From Cryptomeria japonica (taxonomy: Eukaryota > Streptophyta > Pinopsida > Cupressales > Cupressaceae), in the NCBI RefSeq assembly GCF_030272615.1, contig NC_081410.1, forward strand, positions 225,421,415 through 225,485,414: a stretch of 64,000 nucleotides of DNA. Direction: 5' to 3'. The notes under the pieces were generated by a model that had not been told where the DNA came from, did no database searches, and saw only the letters and a program-made list of their open reading frames with translations. This document shows positions 24,704-36,287 of this stretch, piece by piece. The translations under genes were made by a program, and so were the position numbers. Position 1 is the first letter of the stretch, and each line of letters opens with the position of its first letter.

Positions 24704-25795
24704 TGATAAATCAATGATGAATGGATAGTACCAAACTGGTACTGAGAGGTAGGGGGTTAATCAGTACAGACAGAAACACAATCTTAAACCAATTTGTCAG
24801 CAGACACTATGCTTTGAAAGACAAACAATAACTCTGGTCTTAAATAGAGTACAACCGGCAAAGCCCAGACTAACTGAGACAAGCATAAACCAGTTGACAC
24901 TTATCGTCTCATACAATCTAATACTTCATTTCCATTTCACCCTAGTGCATGAACAGATAATCTATCATCAAAAGATATATAAATAGCTAGATCAACATGA
25001 TTCACCTTCAGACACAAATCACTCAAACCATCACATGAATAACACCACACATGAAACACAGTTCTTTCACATGGAAACCCAACTAGGAAAAACCATGGTG
25101 GGGATGAATACCCACAAGCTGTTTTTGAACTCTTTAGAAGTCCACTCTGTTAGGAGCCTTGTCTGGTTAAAGACTGATACAACAGGTTCTTTTAGGAACC
25201 GATCCTATTAGGGATCACCCAGTTGAGGGATGGCTAGAATACCCAGTTAAGGGTTAAACCCTATTAAAGGTTACCTTGTTAGAGGATTTCAAGAACTCAA
25301 TGGTTTTGAGTCACTTTGTTAAAGGATTTACAGTAAGCTGGTTAAAGCTACCCTGTTAAGGGATTTCCCAACTGTTGAAGTGGTTAGAGATCAACAGGTA
25401 TTACAATGATGTGATAACAACACTTAATGTTAATGCAGATCTGCTTTAGCTCCTCTTCACCTTCTGCACTTACACTCTATAGGTATCACTTCTCTCTTTT
25501 GGTTTGGCAAGAATCACGTATCTCTTCTCTTGGATACACACACACAACTTTTTCCAACAACCTCAGAAAGAAACACAACATCGACCTTATAGGAAATAGA
25601 TAGGTTGGTAGCATAAACCCTAAACCCTAAACCTGTTAGGTTAAGCAATTCAAATGGTTCAATCTTGACCGTTGAGCACAATGCATTAAATGCAACAGTC
25701 TTGAACCAATCTCAAGACATTCTCCATCATTCGTTTTCCACCAATTTCATGGTGGCTGATAACCCATCATGCATTATCACCATTTACAGACTTCG
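24704..25795 (-). repeat. 3' LTR of element C, left segment
   Basis: Aligns with 43312-44399 of the other LTR. It ends exactly at the cttcg target site of element B. It carries the hairpin array; its ggttc-ttttag-gaacc hairpin (~25178-25193) has a longer stem than its partner in the 5' LTR. Confidence 0.92.
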
Positions 25796-26932
25796 TGATG
25801 AATACTAAGAGGGGGGGTGAATTAGTATTCCAAAAATCTTTGCACTTAAACACTTTCCAAGACTAGCAGTAAACCGACAAAGTAGTTTAGTAGACAAACC
25901 GGTTAACACACATGCAAACCAAATAGCAAATAATGCATTCACCCACAGAAGCACAAACACCATAACACGAGATTTTGACATGGAAACCCAAATGGGAAAA
26001 ACCACGGTGAGATGGAACTCACAAGTAACTATTTGCAGAATAGGAACCAGACCGGTTAAGGTCTTACAATGTTCTTTACCAGAACAGATCTTGTTAGGAA
26101 TCTCAATCTTTGTTAGGAGATAAGTCCGATTAAAGACTACCTTGCTAGAGGATTTTAGATCCATAGATGTGAACCGCCTTGTTAGAGGATTTACAAGAGG
26201 CTTTTGGGCCTACCTGGTTAAGGGCTACAGACTTGTCAAAGATGTGAGTAATCAACAAGTGAGTGATCTAGCAAATAGCATAGATTGCTTGGTTAGATCC
26301 TTGATAGCTCATTCCTAATGCATTCCAGCATTACTTTAGTCTTCTACACATTCATACTCTCTCTAACATATCAGCCACCTTAAAACCCTCACAACAACAT
26401 CAATTTCACCAACAAACTAAAACCCTAGACATGATGTCCTTATAAAGGAATCTGATTTCATGTCGGTCCAATAGGATTACAATACAATTTACTAGGTTCA
26501 ATGCATCTAGACATATTCTATAACATGACACAAAAAGAACCATTAAAGTGTCGGCACCGTCAAATAATCGATGGATGGTAACTCATCACAGAATGTCAGT
26601 TGGTAACTCATCACAGAGTATTATCGGTTTATACAAAATACCAGTTCAAGCAAAATGTCGGTTGCCAGTTTGACAAAATGAAGACTGGGAAATTTGTGTT
26701 CTTTCACTTTGATCCTTCATACCGCTTGAGATCCTCGGACCGCTTGGGGTCAACATACCGCTTCAAATCGGTAATCAGTTTCTGCAAAACACCAATAGTC
26801 TAAGGACTATCATGCATCATACCGGTTGGAACATGTACTGGTTGAGCTTTAACTTATAAATTAAAAAATGATCTCAATGCAATTGTGTGTCCATCAATGA
26901 CAATCACAACATAATCATCAAAAATGCCAACA
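25796..26932 (-). repeat. 3' LTR of element B
   Basis: 1137 bp, near-identical to 37361-38494. On the element strand it runs TGTTGGCATTTTTG...ttcatca. It includes the hairpin array around 26050-26220 and the plant copia LTR motif ggaaacccaaatgggaaaaacc (26 kb region, minus orientation). Confidence 0.93.
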
Positions 26933-27135
26933 ATCTCTGCCTTTGGCATTGATGGCAACACTTAGGAAATTTTGACATCTAAGTGTTTTACAACAAAAAT
27001 ATGCCAGAATCAAAATTACTCCCCCTAAGCATATACACTATTCCTTTTTGCAGAAAATACAATGTATACTATTTCTTAACAGAAATAACATGAAAGTATA
27101 CATCAAAACATTCAAAATTTATACTTCTCCCCCTT
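26933..27135 (-). other. Polypurine tract cluster of element B
   Basis: On the minus strand, a tract next to the LTR (aaaggcagagat, mutated from an aaaggggg form), then gggggagt near 27020 and aaagggggagaag near 27125. Same three-tract design as in element A. Confidence 0.65.
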
Positions 27136-27196
27136 TGCCAACAATGACAAAAATAATATTATAGACTAACCCATGTTTTATTAAAATAATAAGTGT

Positions 27197-30100
27197 TTAT
27201 GATAGTAAAGAATAAAACTTGTCAAAAATAGATTTAAAGTCCTGCAAGAATTGTTTCGTAGATAAAGACTAGGACTCAAGTAGGGAGGTGGCTACTTCTT
27301 TCTCTGTCTGCATCTGGGAGACCTATTCTTCCATGGCATCTAATGTGCTCATCTCCTATGTCGTCGTTAAGGCATCGAGATTAAGATAGGACTTCTGAAG
27401 TATTTGTAGATGTGGGAGTAGAACCAGTTGTAGCTCCTGCAAATCTTGTGACCGAGTGCTGATCTCATGCTCTATCTTAGTAGACTGGATATGAAACCGG
27501 TGAACGATTTGCCCATAAGCTATAAAAGAGTCATATGTCAGCTTGAAGGTACTCATATACAACTGTAAATCAGATTGAAGCTTTTGCTTCTATGCAAGCA
27601 CATCATCACAGAACAGATGGGGTTGGCAAATCTTACTTAGTAGTAGATTCCCCTCATCCAGAGAATTCCTTATATCCTTCTGTGCTTTTTGCAATTCAGA
27701 CTGGAGCTCATTAAGCTTCTTCACCAGGGCAATGTTGAGAGCCTTTTTATGCTCTTTCTTGGCATTTGCCTCTGCTACCTCCTCTAAGCTCTGCACCTGA
27801 TCATCCACTACGGTGCATAGGAGCTTCAATTGGGCCAATGATGAGTCAGTGTTGGGGAGGTTTGTGCCGGGTAACAAACTGGTAAGAGTGTCCACCGCCG
27901 CTTGGATCACATCTTGCTCCTTTTTCCTCTGTATCACTTCAAGGCATTCTTGAGCAACCTTGATGCTTTGCAGTAGCTCCATTTCACTTGTAGACTGAAG
28001 GTCAATGGGATTGGTGAGGTTAGTCAGTTTGGATTGACTACCAATTGCCTTAGGAGTCTCCATCTATGTGCACTTTGCTACTTCTGCTTCCTTGTCCTCC
28101 TCTGCCTTCTTCTTCTCTACTTCTTTTCTCTTCTCCTCTTCCTTATCCTCCTCTACCTTCTTCTTCTCTACTTCCTTCCTTTTCTTCTTTGCCTTATCTT
28201 CCTCTTCCTTCTTCTTTTCTGCTTCCCTTCACTTCTCCTCTTCCTTTCTCTTCTTCTCATCCTCTTCTTCTTTCTTCTTCTTTGCATCTTCTTGTTTCTT
28301 TTTCTCTTCATCCTCTTCTTTTCTTTTCTTCTCTTCTTCTTTTCTCTTCTCTTCCTGTTTCCGTTTCTCCTCATCTTCTTCCTTTTTCTTCTTCTCCTCT
28401 TCATCCTTCTTCTTCTTTTCCTCTTCATCCTTTTTCTTCTTCTCCTCTTCATCTTTCTTCTTATTCTCCTCTTAATCCTTCTTCTTCTTCTCCTCTTCAT
28501 CCTTCTTCTTTTTCTCCTCTTCTGCTTTCTTCTTCTCCACTTGCTTCTTTGCTTCCTCCTTTTTGTCCTTAGTTTCCTTTTTCTTTACTTCTTGTTCTGC
28601 TTGCTTCTCCTATCCTGTTGCTTCCGATGGTGTACCCTGAGAAACATCCTCTCCATCCAGAGCATCGACATCAATAGTGTCTATGGGTTCAGTAACCGGG
28701 TTTCCTTCATCGTCAAACACTTCATCCAGTTTTGTTATTGCCGGTTCTTGCTCAGCCTTCCTATTAGCTTGAAGCACTTTATGCATATGAACTGTTGTTG
28801 TCATATTCATCAATTCTTCCTTTCAACAACTAGAGTCTTCTTCTTTTGGTGAAGAAGAGTCCTTGATTTTGGTTGATGACATCAAATAACTCTGAATTGG
28901 ACAGGTCAGGAAAGTATTGAGCAAAAAATTTCTCCCTAATTTCTTGTTCTTTCTCTATGTCAATGCATCATTTATTATCTAGGGACTTATACAAAGAATC
29001 TGGTGTCTCAGATCTAATTTCTGAGAGCAACCGATCATTAACACATAAATACTTAATGATTTATTTTTCAACTGCTTCTTTTTCATCATCATTGAAATCA
29101 TTAAAACAATCAATCAAATCATTCAGTACTTTTCTCCTAATATTTTTTATAGTTCTTTGACAATGTGTCAAAGGTTTGTAGGAGGAGATGTCGATATTTA
29201 CCGGTGTCGATGATGCTGGTTCATTCTTTGTCTTTTTCTTTGCTTGTCTTGTCTTCTTGGTTTTTCCTTAGACATAGTTTCTTCTGAGTCTGAAGAGTTA
29301 TTCCTTGTCTTCCTCTTCCTCTCGAAGACTTTAGCAGGTGCTGCTACCAGTTTCTTCTTTGTAGGTGACCACTTGGTCACTTTGGGACTGGTTGCAGTAA
29401 CCGGTGCCGATGCCGAAGGCACTACCTTTCTTTTCTTTTCCGAAGGTTCTTCAACCGGTGCAACCCTTTCTAGATAGGTGTCAGTTCTCTTTGCCTTGGG
29501 ATCTAGGGGTGAGGCAATTAGGGTAGATGCATACTCGTCCAGCATATCATACATCACCTCAAAGCCCATAGGCTCCACTTCTTCCTGTCTAGGCTCAACG
29601 GCCTCCATTATGCATTGATCCACCTTGATGATAAAGTAGATATCATCTTCATACTTCTTGACTATGTCACCTAATATCCTCATCCTCAGGCTCATCTTGC
29701 TTCTAAACTCATCAAAGTACATGTTCATAACATCAGGGTAGCCAGTTTCGACTGCTTGCAGACTTTCTTTGATCTTCTTGGTAACCGGTTGGTCCGCGGA
29801 CCACTGAATGTCCCCCACTCCTAGGAAGTAACGTTGGAAATAAAAGAATAATCCGACCAGTAGCTGACCAAAATTTAACTTCAAAGCATTATCCTATTTG
29901 ATTGATTTTAGATTCAATAGGAGTTGCCTTTGCATACCAGTGTAGAGGTCGAATGATGCATCTTCCTTGATCATCTAGTAAGCGGCATTTACTGCTGCAG
30001 CAGATACAGAGTTAATTCTGCTGGCAGAGAATGTCTGGTATCCAATCACCATGCACGCATATTTCATGAGGTCATCCTTGATGGAATTAACAGTCATTCC

Positions 30101-30571
30101 TTGTGAGTCGCTCACTGAACCGGTGAGCTTGGACATCTCCATCATGCTGACCTTTCTAAGGGCTAGCACTTCCCCTGTATTGTAGAAACTGGTGATAGCA
30201 TGAATAGCTTGTGGAGTGATATCATGCGTTCTCTCTAGGTACATCTTGTCACCATGAACTCTGCTCAGAATGATTCTAATATGATCATCTATGAAATCCC
30301 CTAGGAAGTAAACTGCATTGTGAAGTTTCTTCTTCTCCAAAATGCTATACTCTGGTTTGATCTTCTTATCCTTCCCACATAATAGTCCTAGTTGCGAATG
30401 GATCACAAGAGACCCTAGGTCTTTGATTTTGCAGTCTATATAATCTGAAATCCCTTCTTCTACTATAACCCCATCTAGTACTTGTGACAAAGCATTATAA
30501 TTTGATTTTCTTTGAATGAAGTCCATTGAATCGATAGTTGCACTAGAACTATCATGCGATGTAGAAGCCAT
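27197..30571 (-). pseudogene. Element B ORF2: large protein of unknown function
   Basis: About 1125 codons from MASTS at 30571 to TAA at 27197, mostly in one frame, with several stops and a local frame change near 29270. It is homologous to ORF2 of element A along its length: YNALSQV and YIDCKI near the start, DDHIRIILSRVHG, MVIGY, EVEPMGFEV, a SSYKPLTH block, FAQYFPDLS, TSEM..., and a TLDAMEE block near the end. B still has the region that an insertion splits in A. Residues ~650-830 are almost purely Lys/Glu. There is no catalytic motif I recognise. Protein-level conservation with strongly diverged LTRs hints at past selection. It may be structural, but this is inference. Confidence 0.65.
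28078..28600 (-). repeat. Lys/Glu-coding purine tract in ORF2 of element B
   Basis: About 520 bp in which the + strand is nearly all C and T (cttcttctcctc units) and the minus strand codes DEEEKKKK-type repeats. It is in frame with ORF2 apart from two stops. The protein would be a long charged single helix or coiled coil. Element A has no comparable array, so it has expanded or been lost. Confidence 0.85.
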
Positions 30572-31015
30572 GACAAAACAAAAAGCATGAGAAATGCCTT
30601 TCAAAAATTGAGCATTTAGGGCTTTGGAACTTCCACTTCACCTTCCACTTCGTCGGTTGCTGAATCACCGCTTTGTGTTCTTCTCTTGACCGTTTGTAAT
30701 TTGCTTATGAATCTCCTTCAAGGTTTCTAAATTTCTCTAAATCATAGCACAAATCACTTTTTCGTCGCTCTGCACTTGAAAACCTTCTTCACTTGAGAAA
30801 TGATAGTGAGAAATGATTTGAATATTCCTTTTAAGCATATTCCTCACCCACCGTAATTAATGCTCCACCATTAGGGCATAAACCCTAATTTGCCTTTTTC
30901 TATTTCTGGTCTACTGTCGAATGACATGTATCGTGTACTGGTTAAGGTCTTTTATCAGTGTAAACTAGGGGTTCAAAACATTTTGCCGTTTTCTCCCCCT
31001 AAGCTTTTCTAATAC
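30572..31015 (-). other. Spacer between ORF1 and ORF2 of element B
   Basis: About 440 bp, matching the size of the A spacer. No coding potential is recognised. Contains ccccctaagc near 30995, a purine-rich run on the element strand. Confidence 0.45.
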
Positions 31016-31275
31016 TTAGTTTTCCGGTTCCGATATTTTCACACTAGGTGCAGAAACCGGTTCTTCTTGTAACACCGCTGGTTTCTTCTTATAGGTTTTG
31101 TTCATGTCTGCTTGAATAGTGTCAATATCTATCTTTCCTTTTGGAGTGACCGGTATATCATTTGATATGTTCTTTCTTGATCTGCAGAATCTGGTAATGT
31201 GACCCAGTTTGTTGCAGTGATAGCAGACCATTCCCGGTGCTCTCTAAGGTCCATTATTCATGTTGTCATTCTTCC

Positions 31276-31707
31276 TGTTAGGGTTTCAAGCAGATTCGAA
31301 GCAAATATAAACTAACAATTATATGCAGATTTAAATACAAAAGATAAAGAAAATAAAACAGGACATAGATAACACAGAGATTTAACGTGGTTCACCCAGA
31401 ATGGGTTACGTCCACCATACACAGCCGTCCAATCTTTCTTATTATCTAGCAAAAACAGTACATCAACCTTTCAATGCCTTGAGCATCCCAGCCGCTTATA
31501 ACATGCGTTTTTAGGGCAATAAACAAAGTCAACCTTTTTTAGGGTTTTATTACAATGTCGGTTTTCATCAACAAAAAATGGCAAAAAAAAATTTCTCAGG
31601 GGCTGCCGCCCCTGAACCCCTGCCCAGGGCCCGGCCCGGCCCTGGACCCCGGCGAGGATATGTGCTGAGTGTATAGTACTTTGCTGATCAGTCGCCACAT
31701 TTCAACA
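31276..31707 (-). repeat. 3' LTR of element D
   Basis: 432 bp, matching 35792-36287 except that it has one copy of a GC-rich 32-bp unit where the other LTR has three. Contains acgtggttcaccc...gggttacgtcc, the hairpin motif common in plant copia LTRs. Confidence 0.93.
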
Positions 31708-31804
31708 ATCTCCCACTTGGAGACTGATACTACACGACACCACTGTACATGCAACATTCGCTGGATAAAACACTAGGACTTGACTGGTATAAATTCCACA
31801 ATTA

Positions 31805-34800
31805 TCAATCAAGAAGACCAACAGAAACTGATGAAGAAATCAGCTTCTCCTGTGGAACTGCCTTTGTGAACATATCGGCAGGATTCTCACTTGTGTGAAT
31901 CTTCTCAAGCCGTAACTAACCCTCCTCCAAAATAGTCCGGATGAAGTGGTACCTGAGCTGAATGTGCTTTGTCCTTGAATGAAAAGCAGAGTTCTTCGCA
32001 AGATGAATGGCACTCTGGCTATCAGTATACAATGGGCTATCCTCTTGTGTCTAACCCAATTCCTTCAGAAAATATTGCAACCAAATCATCTCCTTGCTGG
32101 CTTCTGTAGCAGCAACATACTCAGCTTTAGTGGTTGAAAGTGCAACAACCTTTTGCAGCCTAGAAATCCAACTAACTGCAGTTCCCCCTATAGTAAAAAC
32201 ATACCCTGTAGTACTTCTCTGTGAATCAATATCACCCACCAGATCAGAGTCAACAAATCCACTTAGAGCAGCATTAGACCCTTTGAAAAATAATGCCTTT
32301 GTAGTAGTTCCTTTCAAATACCGAAGAATCCATTTCACAGCATTCCAATGTTCCATACCCGAATTACTCATAAACCTACTCACAACTCCCACTGCATGTG
32401 CAATATCTGGCCTTGTACATACCATTGCATACATCAGACTGCCAACAACTGATGAATACAGGATGTTAGACATTTTATTAACCTCTTCCTGTGCCTTTGG
32501 GCACATCTCCTTAGTCAATTTGAAATGACTAGCCAAAGGTGTACTAACTGCTTTTGCATCCTGCATGTTAAATATTTTCAACACCTTCTTTATATACTCA
32601 CTTTGGGACAAATTCAAGGTTCTATTTTTCCTGTCCCGTGTAATCCTCATACCGAGAATTTGCTTAGCTGCACCCAAATCCTTCATAGCAAATGACCTGG
32701 CTAATTTCTATTTAAGATCATTTATATGTTGCATGTTAGACCCAGCAACAAGCATGTCATCAACATAAAGCAATAGGATAATATAACTGCCATTATCAAA
32801 TCTCTTAAAATATACACAATGATCAGAATGACATCTATGATAACCGTGTTCAGCCATGAAACTATCAAATTTTAAATACCATTGTCGGGGTGCTTGCTTT
32901 AGGCCATACAGACTTTTCTTCAACCTGCACACCAAGTTCTCCTTACCTTTGACCTCATATCCCTATGGTTGCAACATGTAAATTTCCTCTTCCAAATCCC
33001 CATGGAGAAAAGCTGTTTTGACATCTAATTGTTCAAGATGTAAATCATCTACAGCCACAAGACTAAGTACAGTTCTAATTGAAGTCATTTTTACAACTGG
33101 AGAAAATATTTCATCATAATCTATACCCTTTTTCTGTGCAAAACCTTTTACCACAAGTCTGGCCTTATATCTTTTCTGACCTCCTTCCTCCTCCTTCAGT
33201 CGATAAACCCATTTGTTAGGCAAGGCTCTTTTTTCTGCAGGTAAAGGAACTAAGTCCCAAGTCTTATTTTTCATCAGGGAGTCCATCTCCTCTTTCATGC
33301 CTAGCTGCCACTATTGTTTGGCATCCACCTGCATTGCTTCTTCATATTCTTCTGGTTCACCAGAATCTGTTAATAAAATAGAATACAAAGAAGGAGAAAA
33401 TCTTTCAGGGGGTCTACTTGTCCTCGTAGAATGTCTAACACTTGCAGGAGTTTGTGGGACAATCTGTTGTTGCTGAGCATCAGGTACCTGTGGCATTTCA
33501 TTTTCAGGAATCTCATCCAACACCACATATTCTTGTTTGTCCTGTTCATGCTTCTTTTCCTGCATCTGTTCTTTATACATAACCTTCTCATTGAATATAA
33601 CATCTCTACTTCTAATTATTTTCTTATTTTCAAAATCCCATAACCGATAGCCATATTCATCTATCTCATATCCAATGAAGGTACATTTCTGAGATTTAGC
33701 ATCAAGCTTGGTTCTGTTTTCTTTATCAACATGGACAAAAGCTTCACAACCAAAAGTATTTAGAAAAGAATAATTTACCTTTTTACCAGTCCATGCCTCC
33801 TCTGGAATACCACCATCCAAAGGGGTTGAAGGTCCTCTATTTATCAAATAGACAGCAATATGTACAGCATCTGCCCAAAAAAGTAAGGGCAATCCAGCAT
33901 GCAATCTCATGCTCCTCGCATGTTCCATGATGGTCCTATTCATTCTCTCTTACACACCATTTTCCTATGGAGTTCCTGGAACTATCTTCTGCTTTCGAAT
34001 CCCATTTAAGGAACACTAATCTTCAAATGCTTTGCTACAATACTCACCTCCATTATCCGATTTGAGACACTTCAACTTTTTTCCTCTCTCATTCTCAACC
34101 AAAGCTTTCCATTTCTTAAAAGTTTCAAAAACATCTGATTTTTTTTTTAGGAAATATACCCATGTTTTTCTGGTTGAGTCATCAATAAAAATAACATAAT
34201 AACAAGAGCCACCAAGAGATGATACCTGAGCCAGTCCCCATACATTTGAATGTACAAGCTCTAACTTCTCACTCTTCTTCTCTTTCCCAACCTTGAGAAA
34301 TCTGACTCTTTTCTGTTTACCATAAACACAGTTCTCACAGAACTCTAAATCAATCTTCTTTAGTCCTGGCAATAGATTTTTGGAGTGAAGGATTTTCATC
34401 CCTTTCTCACTCATGTGCCCAAGCCTATGGTGCCACATTATCAAATCTGTTCTTGCAACATTTATTGTTGTTGTCCCTGCAGTAACTTTATCTGTAGCAG
34501 CTAAGGTAGAGTAAGTGTTACCAGTACACAGATATAATGTGCCTACCTTCGCACCTTTGGCTACTACTAATGATCCTTTAGTGACCTTCCACATACTGTC
34601 TAAGAAGGTAACTATGCAACCTTCACTACCTAGTTGCCCTGCAGAAATTAAATTTCTTCTTAAATTAGGAACATGTCTTACCTCCTGCAGAAACCAGTCA
34701 TTACCATTCTGCAACTTGATCTTTATCTTTCCTTTTCCAACAATTTGACAGGGCTCATCATCACCCAAATATACCTGTCCAAAATCACCTTGAACATAAT

Positions 34801-35740
34801 CTAGAAAATATTTTCTATGGGGTGTAGCATGAAATGAAGCCCCAGAATCTATTACCCAGGAATCATTAACATTATCCAAACATAAGATTAAAGCATCTTG
34901 TAAAGTATTACTTGCAATATTAGCTTCCTTACTGTCATTTTCATTTTTGTCTCCTTCTTTGTTTTTTCAAGACCAACAATCTTTCTTTAGATGACCAGGC
35001 TTTCCGCAGTACCAGCAATCTTTCTTTCCTCTAGATTGAGAGCGTCCTTTCTTTGACTTCCCTCGTGACTTCTCATTCCCATGGCCTTTTCCTCTTTCCT
35101 TTGATCTTCCTCTATTCTCCACATTCAAAACACTACCCGATGATGTTGGAGTCTCACCTGTGCTTTTCCTTCGCATTTCCTCGCTTAGGATAACACCAAC
35201 AATATCATCAAATACCAAAGTATTTTTATCAGAGACAGAGTTACTTACAGCCATAACCAAGCTATTCCAGCTTTCTGGCAAAGAACATAAAATCAAGAGA
35301 GCCCTAACCTCTTTTGCAAAGGTAATTTTTACTGAAGACAATTGACTGGTAATTGTATTAAATTAATTTAAGTGCTCCACTACAGATCCTCCCTCACTCA
35401 TTTTCAAATTAAACAAACGCTTCATAAGAAATACCTTATTCAAAGTCGAGGGTTTCTCATATAGCTTAGCCAATGTTGCCATCAAATCTACAGTCATTTT
35501 TGCTTCTGTTATATTGAATGCTACAGACGCCGCAAGGCACAATCGAATGGATCCCAATGCCTTTCTATCTAAAATGTCCCACTCTTCATCTGATATTGTG
35601 GTCGGTTTCTTTGCCTTTCCTTCCAATGGCCGCCACAAATCCTTTTGATACAGGTAATCCTCCATCTGCATTTTCCATAACTGATAATTCTGGCCGTTAA
35701 ACTTTTCAACCTTGAATTTGGAATCCTCCATTGCTCCCAC
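31805..35740 (-). pseudogene. Element D Gag-Pol polyprotein
   Basis: A single frame of 1312 codons from MGAMEDSKF at 35740 to TGA at 31805, the normal copia length, interrupted by about ten stops but no net frameshift. Domains: DUF4219/UBN2 Gag (1-230), knuckle CWYCGKPGHLKKDC (~242-255), protease with VIDSGASFHAT (~297), integrase zinc region (HHRLGH) and core (first catalytic Asp changed to Asn in LVHSNVWG; KSDNGGEY intact), RT with QLDVKTAFLHG and YVDDMLVAG intact, and RNase H with DSDLVGDIDSQRSTTG and EYVAATEA. Stops are largely TAG/TAA where Gln is expected. It would encode a self-sufficient copia element; this copy is dead. Confidence 0.92.
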
Positions 35741-35777
35741 TCAAATCTGAAAGTCCTGCCAATTTATAGAAAACCTC

Positions 35778-35791
35778 GCTCTGATACCAAT
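35778..35791 (-). other. Primer binding site of element D
   Basis: The reverse complement is attggtatcagagc, a perfect iMet-type site adjoining the 5' LTR. Confidence 0.9.
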
Positions 35792-36287
35792 TGTTAGGGT
35801 TTCAAGCAGATCCGAAGCAAATATGAACTAACAATTATATGCAGATTTAAATACAAAAGATAAAGAAAATAAAACAGGACACAGATAACACAGAGATTTA
35901 ACGTGGTTCACCCAGAATGGGTTACGTCCACCATACACAGTCGTCCAATCTTTCTTATTATCCAGCAAAAACAGTACATCAACCTTTCAATGCCTTGAGC
36001 ATCCTAGTCGCTTATAACATGCATTTTTAGGGCAACAAACAAAGTCGGCCTTTTTTAGGGTTTTATTACAATGTCGGTTTTCATCAACAAAAAACGGCAA
36101 AAAAATTTTTCTCGGGGGCTGCCACCCCCGAACCCTCGCTTTCTCGGGGGCTGCCACCCCCGAACCCCCGCTTTCTCGGAGGCTGCCGCCCCCGAACCCC
36201 TACCCGGGGCCCGGCCCGGCCCCGGACCCCAGTGAGGATACGTGCTGAGTGTACAATACTTTGCTGATGAGTCGCCACATTTCAACA
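35792..36287 (-). repeat. 5' LTR of element D with 32-bp repeat expansion
   Basis: 496 bp. A 32-bp GC-rich unit (tttctcgggggctgccaccc...) occurs three times at 36108-36139, 36140-36171 and 36172-36203. The other LTR has one. The 64-bp length difference between the LTRs equals exactly two units. Confidence 0.92.

Larger units (their letters stand above)
31276..36287 (-). mobile_element. Element D: Ty1/copia element inserted in element B
   Basis: 5.0 kb with LTRs of 432 bp (31276-31707) and 496 bp (35792-36287), both TGTTAGGG...CAACA when read on + in the order tgttagg...caaca. Target duplication cttcc at 31271-31275 and 36288-36292. It has primer site, Gag-Pol and RNase H in copia order. The short LTRs and protein set differ from C and K; it resembles the Tork/Tnt1-type copia elements (inference). 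Confidence 0.93.

Noticed and set aside
28168..28500. Arg/Lys-rich open frame on the minus strand
   Set aside because: Another frame of the same purine repeat; the conserved ORF2 frame is offset and codes DEEEKKKK-type repeats.
28066..28852. Long Leu/Phe/Ser-rich open frames on the + strand
   Set aside because: They are readings of the C/T-rich strand opposite the Lys/Glu tract of element B ORF2; low-complexity shadows, not membrane proteins.
31805..35740. Recoding of TAG/TAA as glutamine, given stops at Gln positions in otherwise intact frames
   Set aside because: TGA and non-Gln positions are also hit and catalytic residues are mutated too; this is a plant nuclear sequence, so mutational decay explains it better.
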